Source: Desulfothermus sp964427155 (GTDB lineage: Bacteria; Desulfobacterota; Desulfovibrionia; Desulfovibrionales; Desulfothermaceae). Taken from it: DNA of 64,000 nucleotides. Made by a program: the position numbers and the translations under genes. This document shows, piece after piece, positions 33,718-43,088 of the stretch. Under the pieces are notes generated by a model that worked only from the letters and a program-made list of their open reading frames with translations, did not search any database and was not told where the DNA came from. The DNA lies in NCBI GenBank assembly GCA_964427155.1, contig CAYRSC010000016.1:1-64000 (forward strand). The letters are read 5' to 3'. Position 1 is the first letter of the stretch, and each line of letters opens with the position of its first letter.

Positions 33718-34503
33718 TTAAGGTTTGTATAATTCATGAAAAGCCATGAGGAGACCCTTTAGCAACAGGTCTGGCATTATGGTATGCAGAGATTTGCATA
33801 CAGGTCTCACCTTTGGGGCAAATCCCCCTGTGCCAACCACTGTAACTTCTCCCGTTAAAAATTCCCTTAATTTTTCACATAATCCATCCACCATTGATGC
33901 AAATCCAAATATAAATCCGTGCGTCATACTGGTTATTGTGGAGTCTCCTATCTGCATCTCCTCTTCCCTTACATCCAGACTTATCTTGGGGAGTTTTGCG
34001 GTCTTCTGGCCCAATGCCTGAAGAGAAGAGAGGACCCCAGGGCATATGAGGCCCCCTAGATAGGTGTTGCCCTGAACACACTCCAAGGTGGTGGCTGTTC
34101 CAAAGTCTATTACAATAAGTCCTGGAGAAGAAAAGAGTTTCCTCGCCGCATAGGCAGTTACCAGTCTGTCTGATCCCACCTCCCTGGGATTGGCATACCT
34201 GTTTTCCAGAGGGAGATCCATATCTTCCGGTACAAATACCACCTTACATCTGGAGTACTTTTCCCCTGCTCGTGAGATAATGGTATTTAAGGGTGGAACA
34301 ACAGATGATACCATCCACACATCTATTTCATCAAGGGAAATGGAACTCAATCTGCATATTGAAAATATCTTAAATCCAAAGGTATCAGCTGTTTCAGCCA
34401 GGGTGGTGGGAAGTACATAGGTGGAGATTATTTTGTTTTTGACTCCAAGCCCTATCTTGGTATTGGTATTGCCCACATCAATTAATAATACGCATTCTCT
34501 CAT
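33718..34503 (-). CDS. coaX: Type III pantothenate kinase
   Basis: The 261-residue ASKHA-fold kinase has LLIDVGNTNTKIG (phosphate 1), ENRYANPREVGSDRLVTAYAA split over its centre, VIDFGTATTLECV and LGGLICPGVLSSLQAL. It phosphorylates pantothenate in CoA synthesis and complements panB and panE elsewhere in the window. It lies 25 bp after hemW. Confidence 0.93.
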   Translation of the reverse strand: MRECVLLIDVGNTNTKIGLGVKNKIISTYVLPTTLAETADTFGFKIFSICRLSSISLDEIDVWMVSSVVPPLNTIISRAGEKYSRCKVVFVPEDMDLPLENRYANPREVGSDRLVTAYAARKLFSSPGLIVIDFGTATTLECVQGNTYLGGLICPGVLSSLQALGQKTAKLPKISLDVREEEMQIGDSTITSMTHGFIFGFASMVDGLCEKLREFLTGEVTVVGTGGFAPKVRPVCKSLHTIMPDLLLKGLLMAFHELYKP

Positions 34504-34528
34504 GAGATATCCCCTTGTAAGTGCTTAG

Positions 34529-35656
34529 CTAGGGTAAGAATTTTTCAATTATGGCATTGCTTACCAGGAAGCCATTTTTTGTGAGGCTCAGATAGCCGTT
34601 TCTTATCCTGATGAGCCTGTTCTGGTGAAGCACATTAATGAGCTTTGAGTGCTCTCGCCAGAGATTTTTCCCTGTCTTTTCTGTGTATTCCTTTAGGCTC
34701 ATTCCCCGGCTGGTCCTTAGCCTTAGCATAATAAATTCGCGTATCTGCTCTTCCCTGCTCAAGATGTTTTTTTCCTCCCCTATCCTTCCTTCCATAACCC
34801 TGTGGTGATATCTCCTTATGTCCCTGGGATTTTCCCACCTTTTCCCCTTTATGGTGGAGACTGCTGAAGGACCCAGTCCCAGATATTCCATCCCTTCCCA
34901 ATAACCCATATTGTGTCTGCATGCAAATCCCAGTTTGGCAAAATTGGAGATCTCGTATTGAATAAATCCCCTTGATTCCAGAAAATCTGCTCCATAGAGA
35001 TAGAGGGATGCGAGATTTTTCTCCTCTGGGAGGGCTATCTCCCCCCTGGATAGTTTAAGGTGTAGAGGGGTACCCTCCTCTATGCTAAGTCCATAACAGG
35101 AGATGTGGGTTATTCCCATCCCCACTACCTGTTTGAGCTGGTCCAGCCATACCTTGGGCGTATGAGAGGGTAGGCCCCAGATGAGGTCTATGTTTATATT
35201 GTCAAAGTCTGCAAGCTGTGCCAGTTTAATGGCAAGTATGGCATCCTTGGAGTTGTGTATCCTCCCAAGAAAGTTTAGGTCTTCATCCCTCAGACTCTGT
35301 ATCCCAATGCTGAGCCTGTTTACGCCCAGAGAGCGCAGGGCCTTTAAGTACTCTATATCCTTGAGGGAATCAGGGTTCCCCTCCACAGTAAATTCATATC
35401 CCCGTTCAAAGCTAAGGTGTTTATAAAGCTCCTCTATTATCTTCCCAAGATACCTGTGACCAATAATGCTGGGAGTACCTCCCCCCATATAGATGGAGGT
35501 GAATCTTTCCCCCTTAAGCCTTTTTCCCCAATACTCTATCTCTTTAAGAAGGGCAGCGTAGTATAGTTTGAATAACTCATTGGAATATTTAATTGAAAAA
35601 AATGAACAGTAATTACATTTTCTCCTGCAGAAAGGTATATGGATGTATAATAACAT
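34529..35656 (-). CDS. hemW: HemW-type radical SAM heme chaperone
   Basis: The 375-residue protein has the cluster motif PFCRRKCNYCSF, YMGGGTPSIIG, GIQSLRDEDLNFLGRIH, and the HNMGYW signature of HemW-like proteins. The C-terminal winged helix is present. HemW binds heme and delivers it to apo-proteins rather than oxidising coproporphyrinogen. It starts 2 bp after queH. Confidence 0.9.
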   Translation of the reverse strand: MLLYIHIPFCRRKCNYCSFFSIKYSNELFKLYYAALLKEIEYWGKRLKGERFTSIYMGGGTPSIIGHRYLGKIIEELYKHLSFERGYEFTVEGNPDSLKDIEYLKALRSLGVNRLSIGIQSLRDEDLNFLGRIHNSKDAILAIKLAQLADFDNINIDLIWGLPSHTPKVWLDQLKQVVGMGITHISCYGLSIEEGTPLHLKLSRGEIALPEEKNLASLYLYGADFLESRGFIQYEISNFAKLGFACRHNMGYWEGMEYLGLGPSAVSTIKGKRWENPRDIRRYHHRVMEGRIGEEKNILSREEQIREFIMLRLRTSRGMSLKEYTEKTGKNLWREHSKLINVLHQNRLIRIRNGYLSLTKNGFLVSNAIIEKFLP

Positions 35657-35658
35657 TT

Positions 35659-36204
35659 CTACCTACCGAGTTCTTTTTTGTATCTTTCATATTCACTGAA
35701 TATACATCCACAATACTGTTGACGATAGATTCCCATCTCTTTACTTTTCTCTATACCAAAGTTCCATCCTTCTCTAAAATCGTGGTAGAAAAATTTAATT
35801 TTATTTTTACTTAAGTCTTCACATAATTGTTTTATTATCTGATGTTTCTGAAATTTGCTGTATAAAAGTGTAGTGGAAAAATAGTCAAATCCTCCTCTTA
35901 CCGCAATGGATATGGTCCTTTCAATCCTCATTTGATAGCAATAAAAGCATCTATTTTCTTCTCTAAAAGAGATCTGTCTAAAATATGTTTTTGGATTGTA
36001 TTCTTCATCTTTGTATATTACCTTAAATCCCATCTTTTGAGATACCTCTTCTAGGGCCTTTTTCCTCTTTATATACTCTGTAAGGGGATGGATGTTGGGA
36101 TTTAGATATAGTCCCATTATTTCCATCTCCTTTCTCTGGAGATAACTAACCGGATATATAGAACAGGGACCACAACATATGTGAAGCAATATACGAGTGG
36201 ACAT
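35659..36204 (-). CDS. queH: Epoxyqueuosine reductase QueH
   Basis: The 181-residue protein has HICCGPCSIYPVSYL, a central CFYCY, and QYCGCIFSEYERY near the C-terminus. These paired cysteines match the QueH (DUF208) reductase that finishes queuosine in tRNA. It is between rng (3 bp upstream) and hemW (2 bp downstream). Confidence 0.9.
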   Translation of the reverse strand: MSTRILLHICCGPCSIYPVSYLQRKEMEIMGLYLNPNIHPLTEYIKRKKALEEVSQKMGFKVIYKDEEYNPKTYFRQISFREENRCFYCYQMRIERTISIAVRGGFDYFSTTLLYSKFQKHQIIKQLCEDLSKNKIKFFYHDFREGWNFGIEKSKEMGIYRQQYCGCIFSEYERYKKELGR

Positions 36205-36207
36205 CCT

Positions 36208-37659
36208 TTATTCCTCTTCTATTACTATCTTTCGGTGAAATCTCTTTTCCAGCTCCAGGAGGGAATGTCTTTTGTGATTTAACAGGTATAAACACAGGTC
36301 CTTTTCCAGGACATATTCTAGGGGGTCAGGGCAATCTGGGCGGGATATTCGTCTGCTTATGTCCCTAAGGACCTTGGCGGCCCTCCATTCAAGGCCAGGG
36401 ACCTTTCCATGGCCCATGCACCTGGGACACTCTGTAAAGATGTTTGAGACAGCAGATGCCCCCATCTTTTGTCTTACCAATTCCAGCAGGCCAAATCTAG
36501 ATATCCTCCCCATGGCGGTCCTGGCCTTGTCATATTTCAGGAATGACTTTAGTTGTCTTTCTATCTCCCTTGAGTATTTTCGGTCCTTCATTTCTATAAA
36601 ATCTATTATGATCTGTCCCCCAATATCCCTCAATCTGATCTGGTTTGCTATCTCTCGGGCCGCTTCCAGATTGGTCTTGAATGCCATTTCCTTAAAATTT
36701 ACCTCTCCTGATATTTTTCCAGAATTTATGTCAATTGCAGTAAGGGCCTCTGTATGGTCAATCACTATTTCCCCTCCGCTGGGAAGTTCCACCCGTCGGG
36801 AGTATATCTTTTCTATCTGATCCTGGATGTGAAATCTTTCAAAGAGGCTTTGTTCTGTGGAGCTATAGCATCGCACCATGTTTTTGCGTCTGGGGAATAT
36901 GAGGTTTACATATTCTTCCAGTTTTTCTGCAACCTTTTCATCGTCCACCCAGATATCTATCACATCTGGGGTGAGATAGTCCCTCACCGCTCTAAATGCC
37001 AGGTCCTTTTCTTCATATATAAGACAGGGGGCCTTTTCCTCCCTGGCCCTTTTTTTTATATCTTCCCACAGCCTCTTTAAGAACCTCAGGTCCCTGAAGA
37101 GGTTTGTCTTGTTCTGTCCTTCGCTAACGGTCCTCACGATTACCCCCACCCCAGGTGCCAGATTGAACTGGTTCATTATCATCTTTAGCCTGTTCCTCTC
37201 CATCTCGTCTTCAATCTTTCTGGAGATGGCTATTTGGTCCTTACCTGGGGTGAGAACCAGATATCTCCCGGGGAGTGTGAGGTATGTGGTCAAAAATGCC
37301 CCTTTGTTCTGGGTGGGTTCCTTTACTATCTGGACCAGTATTTCCTGGCCAGGTTTAAGTACCCGCTGAATAGGGGGAAATTTTTGGCCCCGCGGGGGTT
37401 TTACATTGGAGATGTAGTATTCTGGATGTACCTCATCTATCTGTAAGAAGCCGTTCTTTCTGTCTCCATAGTTTATAAAGGCCGCCTGCAGGGAGGTATC
37501 TATATTATGGATGAGACCCTTGTAGATATTCCTCTTGGTCTTTATGTGAGTGAGGAGTTCCACATAGTATTCCTCTACCTCCCCATCCCTGGTTAGAACC
37601 ACCTCAATGAGCTCATCTGGAAGGATAGATATGAGCATCTTTCTTTTTTTGTTGGACAT
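36208..37659 (-). CDS. rng: Ribonuclease G/E family endoribonuclease
   Basis: The 483-residue protein has an S1-like RNA-binding domain (about 38-120), the catalytic segments TAIDINSGKISGE and IIIDFIEMKDR with Mg2+-binding Asp, and the zinc-link CPRCMGHGKV. It lacks the long C-terminal scaffold of E. coli RNase E, so it is RNase G-like. It lies 15 bp after a radical SAM gene. Confidence 0.93.
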   Translation of the reverse strand: MSNKKRKMLISILPDELIEVVLTRDGEVEEYYVELLTHIKTKRNIYKGLIHNIDTSLQAAFINYGDRKNGFLQIDEVHPEYYISNVKPPRGQKFPPIQRVLKPGQEILVQIVKEPTQNKGAFLTTYLTLPGRYLVLTPGKDQIAISRKIEDEMERNRLKMIMNQFNLAPGVGVIVRTVSEGQNKTNLFRDLRFLKRLWEDIKKRAREEKAPCLIYEEKDLAFRAVRDYLTPDVIDIWVDDEKVAEKLEEYVNLIFPRRKNMVRCYSSTEQSLFERFHIQDQIEKIYSRRVELPSGGEIVIDHTEALTAIDINSGKISGEVNFKEMAFKTNLEAAREIANQIRLRDIGGQIIIDFIEMKDRKYSREIERQLKSFLKYDKARTAMGRISRFGLLELVRQKMGASAVSNIFTECPRCMGHGKVPGLEWRAAKVLRDISRRISRPDCPDPLEYVLEKDLCLYLLNHKRHSLLELEKRFHRKIVIEEE

Positions 37660-37674
37660 CTCTGGTCTTTCTCC

Positions 37675-38637
37675 TTATTCACATTGAGAATTACATTCCT
37701 TTTCCCTTAAGACAAATAGATATTCCTCCCCCTCCAGTATGCGTTTTTCCACCATGTTTAATTTTAACAGTTCTAGGACACTGTGTTTTATCTGCATGAG
37801 AGGTACCCCAAGGGCCGCGGAGAGGTCCTCTGCCTTCTGGGGCCTGCGTCTGAGGGAGGAGAGTATGCTTTCCTGGAGATGGGAGATATCTGCTTTACCT
37901 GAAGGGGATAGCTTTACAGTGGTGGAATATGAGCTTATGGCCCCCAGCTCCCTGCGCCATCTTTTAAGGGTATGGGCATCCACAGGACGGGCATGGGGTG
38001 ATGTGCCTGGACGGGTTAAGGTGACCACATCCACCCTGGTGGGAGATAGCTTGTGTATGAACCCCTTAAGTCGTTTAAGGTTTTCCATGGTGTCATTTAT
38101 ACCCCGGCACAACAGTATCTCAAGGTATATTTTCCCCTTATATGTGGAGGCAAAGGAGAGAAGTCCCTGGGAAATGGTGTCTATCTCCAGATCAGGGAGG
38201 GGTCTATTTAGCATCTTAAATTCCCTCTCCACCATGGAATCCATGGAAGGTAAAACCACATCTAACATGGAAAGGGCATCTTTTACCTCCTCCTGCCATA
38301 AGAGGGAAGAATTGGTGAGGATGGCTGTGGGGGTGGAGGTAAGTCTTTTTATTCCTTCTATGACCTTTCCTATGGAGGAGTTTAAGGTGGGTTCTCCCAG
38401 TCCTCCCAGGGTGATATAATTGGGTCTCAGGGGATTGTTATCAAGCCACAGTTTTAACTCTTCAAGGACCTCTTCTGGATTTACATATTCTCTTCGTTCA
38501 ATGGTCTTTAAGGTGGTGGAGCCACATTCGCAATAGATGCAGTCAAAAGAGCAGATATTATCTCCCACCATATCTATTCCCAGGGAGATACCCAATCTTG
38601 TTGACCTTACTGGACCAAAGATATATTTAAATCTCAT
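37675..38637 (-). CDS. Radical SAM protein with C-terminal winged-helix domain
   Basis: The 320-residue protein has CSFDCIYCECG (CxxxCxxC cluster site) and LGGLGEPTLNSSIGKVI (glycine motif). The C-terminal about 70 residues resemble a winged helix (PQKAEDLSAALGVPLMQIKH). The family is known as Fe-S oxidoreductases with no defined reaction. It heads the operon containing rng, queH, hemW and coaX. Confidence 0.82.
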   Translation of the reverse strand: MRFKYIFGPVRSTRLGISLGIDMVGDNICSFDCIYCECGSTTLKTIERREYVNPEEVLEELKLWLDNNPLRPNYITLGGLGEPTLNSSIGKVIEGIKRLTSTPTAILTNSSLLWQEEVKDALSMLDVVLPSMDSMVEREFKMLNRPLPDLEIDTISQGLLSFASTYKGKIYLEILLCRGINDTMENLKRLKGFIHKLSPTRVDVVTLTRPGTSPHARPVDAHTLKRWRRELGAISSYSTTVKLSPSGKADISHLQESILSSLRRRPQKAEDLSAALGVPLMQIKHSVLELLKLNMVEKRILEGEEYLFVLREKECNSQCE

Positions 38638-38649
38638 TGTCTTTACCCT

Positions 38650-38657
38650 GCTATAAT
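38650..38657 (+). promoter_or_regulatory. Extended -10 promoter for trmI operon
   Basis: TGCTATAAT-type sequence (TG at 38649-38650, TATAAT at 38652-38657) is an extended -10 element 22 bp before the trmI ATG. No strong -35 is seen. It lies in the 42 bp gap between divergent operons. Confidence 0.5.
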
Positions 38658-38679
38658 TTTTTAAACCATAGGAGCTTTC

Positions 38680-39441
38680 ATGATATCTCCTGGAGAATTA
38701 ATACAACTGGTGAGTCCACAAGGCAAGAAATATCTCAGGATTTTGACGCCAGGTGAGGAACTACACACCCATGACGGGAAGATAGAACTCTCCCCTATAA
38801 CAGAGATGGGGTTTGGGGAGGTGGTATATACCCACCTGGGAAGACCCTATCGCATAATTAGACCCACCCTCTATGATATCATAAAGAATATACACCGGCG
38901 CACCCAGATCATCTATCCCAAGGACATTGGCTATATTGTGATGCGTCTGGGGATAGGACCTGGGAGGAGGGTTGTGGAGGCGGGATGTGGTTCTGGCGCC
39001 CTTACCACCGCCTTTGCATATCTGGTGGGTGATAATGGGAGGGTCCATAGTTTTGAGAGGAGAGAGGATTTTGTTAAACTATGTGAGGATAACTTGCGTA
39101 GGTGTGGTCTTCGGAACAGAGTGGAGCTATATCACAGGGATATTGCCCAGGGGTTCTCCATGGAAGAGGCAGATGCTGGTTTTTTGGATGTGAGGACCCC
39201 CTGGGAATATCTCAAGGAATTTGCCCAGGCAGTGAAGAACGGTTCCACTGTGGGTTTTCTCCTTCCCACCACCAATCAGGTGTCCATGCTCCTAACCTCC
39301 CTTGAGGGCTCTGTCTTTGTAGATGTGGAAGTGGTAGAGATACTCCTTCGCAGGTATAAACCCAATGCCCAGAGGTTGAGACCAGAGGATAGGATGGTGG
39401 CCCATACGGGATTTTTGATATTCGCCAGAGTTAGTAAATAA
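38680..39441 (+). CDS. trmI: tRNA (adenine-58-N1)-methyltransferase TrmI
   Basis: The 253-residue SAM methyltransferase has an N-terminal beta domain (LVSPQGKKYLRILTPGEELH), the SAM loop VVEAGCGSGALTTAFAYLVG, and the family C-terminus LRPEDRMVAHTGFL. It makes m1A58 in the T loop, a modification important in thermophiles. AGGAG lies 5 bp before ATG. It is first in a five-gene operon. Confidence 0.9.
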   Translation: MISPGELIQLVSPQGKKYLRILTPGEELHTHDGKIELSPITEMGFGEVVYTHLGRPYRIIRPTLYDIIKNIHRRTQIIYPKDIGYIVMRLGIGPGRRVVEAGCGSGALTTAFAYLVGDNGRVHSFERREDFVKLCEDNLRRCGLRNRVELYHRDIAQGFSMEEADAGFLDVRTPWEYLKEFAQAVKNGSTVGFLLPTTNQVSMLLTSLEGSVFVDVEVVEILLRRYKPNAQRLRPEDRMVAHTGFLIFARVSK

Positions 39442-39453
39442 GGAAGGTGCATT

Positions 39454-40521
39454 ATGAGAGAGGTGTATGAGCAGAGAAGAGAGGCCGTTAGAAGAAGGAT
39501 GAAGGAGAGGAATATAGATTCCCTTTTGATCCTATATCCCTCCAATAGATATTATCTAAGTGGATTTGAGCTCTTTGATCCCCAGTGTAATGAGAGTGCA
39601 GGGTGTCTATTTTTGACCCTCTCAGGCAGGGACTTTTTGTGTACAGATTCCAGATACTTGGAGGCGGCCAGGCGGGTATGGGAGGAAGAGGATATTTTCA
39701 TATATTCAGGAAATAGGCTTGAACAACTCCGGGATTTTATTTTTAAACAGGGGGTTAGATGTGTTGGATTTGAAGAAAAGGTCATAACCTATGAGATGTA
39801 CGATTCCCTCTCTGAGGAGATTCCGTTGGTTCCCTGTGGGGGATTGGTGGAGGAACTCAGGTGTATAAAGGATGAAAAAGAGATAGAACTTATGGCCCTC
39901 TCCTGTGATATCAACCATGAGGTCCTACAGTCTATATCCCTTGAGAAGATGGATGGGCTTACAGAGAGAGAGGTGGCCTGGAGGATAGAGTGTTTGTTCA
40001 GGGAAAAGGGGGCAGAAGAGATGGCCTTTTCCCCTATTGTGGCATGGGGAAAAAATAGTGCACTTCCCCATTATAACCCTGGTCTAACCACTATAGGGTC
40101 CCGGGGGCCCCTGCTTGTGGATGTGGGAGGAAGATACTGTGGATATTGCTCGGACCAGACCAGGACCCTGTGGATTGGGGAGGATGTCCCCTCCTTTTTT
40201 CTGGATACCCTTGAGCTGGTGAAGAGGGCGCAACAGCTTGCCATTGAGAGATTAAAGGTGGGCATGGAGATCAGGCAACTCTATTTTCTGGTAAAGGATT
40301 TTTTTGAAGAAAATGGGGTTGGGGATAGGTTTATCCATGCATTGGGGCATGGAATAGGTTTGGATACCCATGAGGCCCCTGCAGTGGGACCACGCAATAA
40401 TAATATCTTTAGACCCAATATGGTTGTAACCATAGAACCAGGTCTGTATTTTCCTGAATGGGGCGGAGTGAGGTGGGAGCATATGGTGGTGGTAACTGAA
40501 GAGGGGGCAAGGGTATTGTGA
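39454..40521 (+). CDS. M24 family Xaa-Pro aminopeptidase
   Basis: The 355-residue protein has an N-terminal creatinase-like domain and a C-terminal M24 domain. The metal ligands are in LVDVGGRYCGYCSDQTRTLW, HALGHGIGLDTHEAP and TIEPGLYFPEWGGVRWEH. It probably removes N-terminal residues before proline. It lies 12 bp after trmI, and its stop overlaps the next gene by 4 bp. Confidence 0.92.
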   Translation: MREVYEQRREAVRRRMKERNIDSLLILYPSNRYYLSGFELFDPQCNESAGCLFLTLSGRDFLCTDSRYLEAARRVWEEEDIFIYSGNRLEQLRDFIFKQGVRCVGFEEKVITYEMYDSLSEEIPLVPCGGLVEELRCIKDEKEIELMALSCDINHEVLQSISLEKMDGLTEREVAWRIECLFREKGAEEMAFSPIVAWGKNSALPHYNPGLTTIGSRGPLLVDVGGRYCGYCSDQTRTLWIGEDVPSFFLDTLELVKRAQQLAIERLKVGMEIRQLYFLVKDFFEENGVGDRFIHALGHGIGLDTHEAPAVGPRNNNIFRPNMVVTIEPGLYFPEWGGVRWEHMVVVTEEGARVL

Positions 40522-40796
40522 GAGGGAAGAGTGATGGACAATGGTCTGTTTGTGTATATGTAAGGCTTCCTCGATCTGAAATTGGATACTTCAAATTTAT
40601 CTTGGAAAGTTATGAGAACCTGTGTTATATGACTGTAATAGACAGGTTTGAGGCCATTGTGAAGATAGCCTTTGTGGAGGAGGCCCGGGAAGAGGTGAAC
40701 TCCTTTCTGAAAGGGCTAGGTGAGGAGATAGGTTTGAGGGTTATATATACATCAAAAAACATGCAGGAAAGGGATTATGTTTCAGAACAGGATTGA
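40518..40796 (+). CDS. DUF4911 domain protein
   Basis: The 92-residue protein begins at GTG inside the peptidase stop. It contains VRLPRSEIGYFKFILESYEN and LCYMTVIDRFEAIVKIAF, the pattern of DUF4911, a small family in deltaproteobacterial-type genomes. Function is unknown. It overlaps the next gene by 20 bp. Confidence 0.7.
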   Translation: MRGKSDGQWSVCVYVRLPRSEIGYFKFILESYENLCYMTVIDRFEAIVKIAFVEEAREEVNSFLKGLGEEIGLRVIYTSKNMQERDYVSEQD

Positions 40797-41514
40797 GGTC
40801 TATCCAGCAGATACCACCATTTTTAGTCAGGGAGATGTGGCAAGGGATGTGTATTTTATCCTAGATGGAAAGATAAGTATTTTAAGAGATAACAAGCGAA
40901 TAATATCCCTGCCCTCTCATAATATAGTGGGGCTGGAGGGGGCATATAATAGCAAGGGGATATATCCATATTCCGCAGTATGTGAGGTGGAGAGCAGGAT
41001 GATAGTGTATCCTCTAGAGGCGATCCCTGAGGTCTTTGTGGAAAATTATATGGTCCTGGAGAAGGTGCTTTCCAGCTTGAGTTATCAACTCTCCTCCTGC
41101 TGGTCCCTGATAGGTAGGGCAGAGGTTAGGCCCCAGGGAAATTTTTTTATGGGGGACATTATTACGGTCTCTCCAGGGGAATATGTGATACGAGAGGGGG
41201 AAACCACCACGGATATCTATAAAATTATCTCCACTGATGAGGGGCTGGAGGTATCCAAGGGGGGTAAGGTCCTTACTATTTTGAAGGAGCCAGGTCAGTT
41301 CTTTGGGGAGATGGCCGCTATCTTGAAGGAGCCAAGGAGTGCCAGTATCCGTTCCCTGGGAAGTTCTGTATTAGAGGTCTATCCCGCAGATGCCCTATTA
41401 TCTGTGCTTGAGGATTATCCTGATCTGAGCTTTAGGATAATTAGGGACCTCAGCAAGAGATTGGCCGCGGCCAATGAGCTCATTTTGAGAGGTGGGAACA
41501 ATGCAGGGGAGTAA
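40777..41514 (+). CDS. Protein with two cyclic-nucleotide-binding domains
   Basis: The 245-residue protein has two cNMP-binding beta-barrels: about 1-100 (SQGDVARDVYFILDGKISIL) and about 125-240 (REGETTTDIYKIIS; FFGEMAAILKEPRSASIRSL). The second has the phosphate-binding GE...RSA motif; the first lacks it. There is no helix-turn-helix, so it is not a CRP-type activator. It may be a regulatory subunit for a neighbouring enzyme, such as the kinase it overlaps by 14 bp. Confidence 0.8.
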   Translation: MFQNRIEVYPADTTIFSQGDVARDVYFILDGKISILRDNKRIISLPSHNIVGLEGAYNSKGIYPYSAVCEVESRMIVYPLEAIPEVFVENYMVLEKVLSSLSYQLSSCWSLIGRAEVRPQGNFFMGDIITVSPGEYVIREGETTTDIYKIISTDEGLEVSKGGKVLTILKEPGQFFGEMAAILKEPRSASIRSLGSSVLEVYPADALLSVLEDYPDLSFRIIRDLSKRLAAANELILRGGNNAGE

Positions 41515-42106
41515 AGGGGGGTGGTGTGTTTGGTTTGTGGGGCTTCCTGGATGTGGGAAGTCCTCTATCAGCAAGAGGGTATATGAGGAACTTGTGAAAG
41601 AGGGATGGAGAGTGGTCCGCCTGGAAATGGACGTGCTGAGAAAACAGTTCTTTCCCAATCCATCATATACCCCTAAAGAGCGGGAGAGGGCATATACGCT
41701 CTTTGTGGAGGAGGCCCTTGTCCATTTCTTTCAGGGAATGGGTGTTATTATGGATGGTACTGCCTATAAGAGGGAGATGAGGAGGCTTGCCAGGGAAAAG
41801 ATGGGAGAGAGATTTGCTGAGGTATATGTGAAGTGTAATATCTATACTGCCATGAAAAGAGAATCCTCCAGGGAAGGGGGGCTGGTGATGGCTGGTCTCT
41901 ACAAAAAGGCCCTTGAGAGGAAACAAAAGGGGACCCATTTCCCTGGACTGGGAGAGGTAATTGGGGTGGATGTGGAATTTGAGGAAGATGAGATGTGTGA
42001 GTATGTCCTGGAAAATGACAATTTGTCCCTTGAAGAGGCTACTTCCAGGGTGTTGAGTTTTGTAAGGCAGTGGCTTGCTTCTCTTCAGAGAAAGGGCCTT
42101 ATCTAA
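41501..42106 (+). CDS. APS-kinase-like P-loop kinase
   Basis: The 201-residue protein from ATG 41501 (AGAGG 8 bp upstream) has the Walker A motif GLPGCGKSSISKRVYEEL. LEMDVLRKQFF stands where CysC has LDGDxxR, and VIMDGTAYKREMRRLAREKM with YVKCNIYTAMKRES follows. This is the adenylylsulfate-kinase fold. No ATP sulfurylase or PAPS gene is nearby, so it may phosphorylate another nucleotide or sugar. It overlaps the cNMP-domain gene by 14 bp. Confidence 0.72.
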   Translation: MQGSKGGWCVWFVGLPGCGKSSISKRVYEELVKEGWRVVRLEMDVLRKQFFPNPSYTPKERERAYTLFVEEALVHFFQGMGVIMDGTAYKREMRRLAREKMGERFAEVYVKCNIYTAMKRESSREGGLVMAGLYKKALERKQKGTHFPGLGEVIGVDVEFEEDEMCEYVLENDNLSLEEATSRVLSFVRQWLASLQRKGLI

Positions 42107-42113
42107 GCAAGTC

Positions 42114-42998
42114 CTATCTGGCATCCCCCAGTCGCTGGAGTAATATCCCACCTATTATCAAACCAAGGGCCGCTATGGTGGAGAGATAGATCCTTTCCCC
42201 CAGGATATAGTGGATAAAGATAAGGGAGAGAAAAGGGGAGAGATAGATGAGTATGCTTATGCGTGCAGTGGACTCTGCAAGTTTCAGTGCCCTTGACCAC
42301 AGAAGATAGGTGAGTCCCATCTCAAAGAGTCCAATATAGATACCCCCTAGCATTCCATATAGGTTTAGGGGATGTATATTGAGGTTTAGCCAGAATAGGG
42401 GTAGGAGGGCAAGGCTGCCCCATGCAAAGTTTAACATAAGTCGGAGGGTGGGTTCCATTTCGTCCCTGGTATTTAATACCCAGTATAGGGCCCAAATAAG
42501 GGTGCTTAAAAGCGCAAGTCCCACACCTGTGAGACTAGTTGATGGGTCAAGGGTGGTAATGTCGCCTTTGGTTACGATGAGCAATACCCCTGCATAGGCC
42601 ATAACCAGCCCTGCAATGTCCTTTAGGGTTAAGGATTGGCCTAGAAAGAATACTGAGAAGACAGATAACACTATAGCCCAGGTATAGTTTATGGCCTGGG
42701 CCTCCTGGGCCCTTAATAGGTTGTATGCAGAAAAGAGTACTAGATAGTAGAGAAAGGGATTTAATATCCCCAGAACTCCTGAGTAAGCAATATCCTTCCT
42801 GGTGAGTTTTTTTAGTTTTTCCACTTCCCCTTTTATAATTACTGCTATGGAGAAGACCACCAGCGATACCAGGGAAGCAACGGTAAGCAGGTTTACCACG
42901 TGGGTATATTTCAGGGACAATTTAAAGGCCGTGGCCACAGTGGACCAGATGGCCACTGAAAGTATTCCATAGAGGTATGCCTTTTTCTGATCTTTCAT
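42114..42998 (-). CDS. EamA/DMT-family transporter
   Basis: From ATG 42998 (AAGGAG 5 bp upstream) the 294-residue protein has about ten hydrophobic helices in two EamA repeats, with LRAQEAQAINYTWAIVLSVF and LSPFLSLIFIHYILGERIYL. Substrate is unknown; relatives export amino acids or metabolites. The longer GTG-type start at 43040 is less likely. It is convergent with the APS-kinase-like gene, 8 bp away. Confidence 0.88.
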   Translation of the reverse strand: MKDQKKAYLYGILSVAIWSTVATAFKLSLKYTHVVNLLTVASLVSLVVFSIAVIIKGEVEKLKKLTRKDIAYSGVLGILNPFLYYLVLFSAYNLLRAQEAQAINYTWAIVLSVFSVFFLGQSLTLKDIAGLVMAYAGVLLIVTKGDITTLDPSTSLTGVGLALLSTLIWALYWVLNTRDEMEPTLRLMLNFAWGSLALLPLFWLNLNIHPLNLYGMLGGIYIGLFEMGLTYLLWSRALKLAESTARISILIYLSPFLSLIFIHYILGERIYLSTIAALGLIIGGILLQRLGDAR

Positions 42999-43088
42999 AT
43001 TTTCTCCTTGCATTGGATCTGGGGGAGAAGTTACATACATTTTTAGTGGTTATCAACTTGATTTTGTTTTAGAGAGGAGTTGCAAAGG

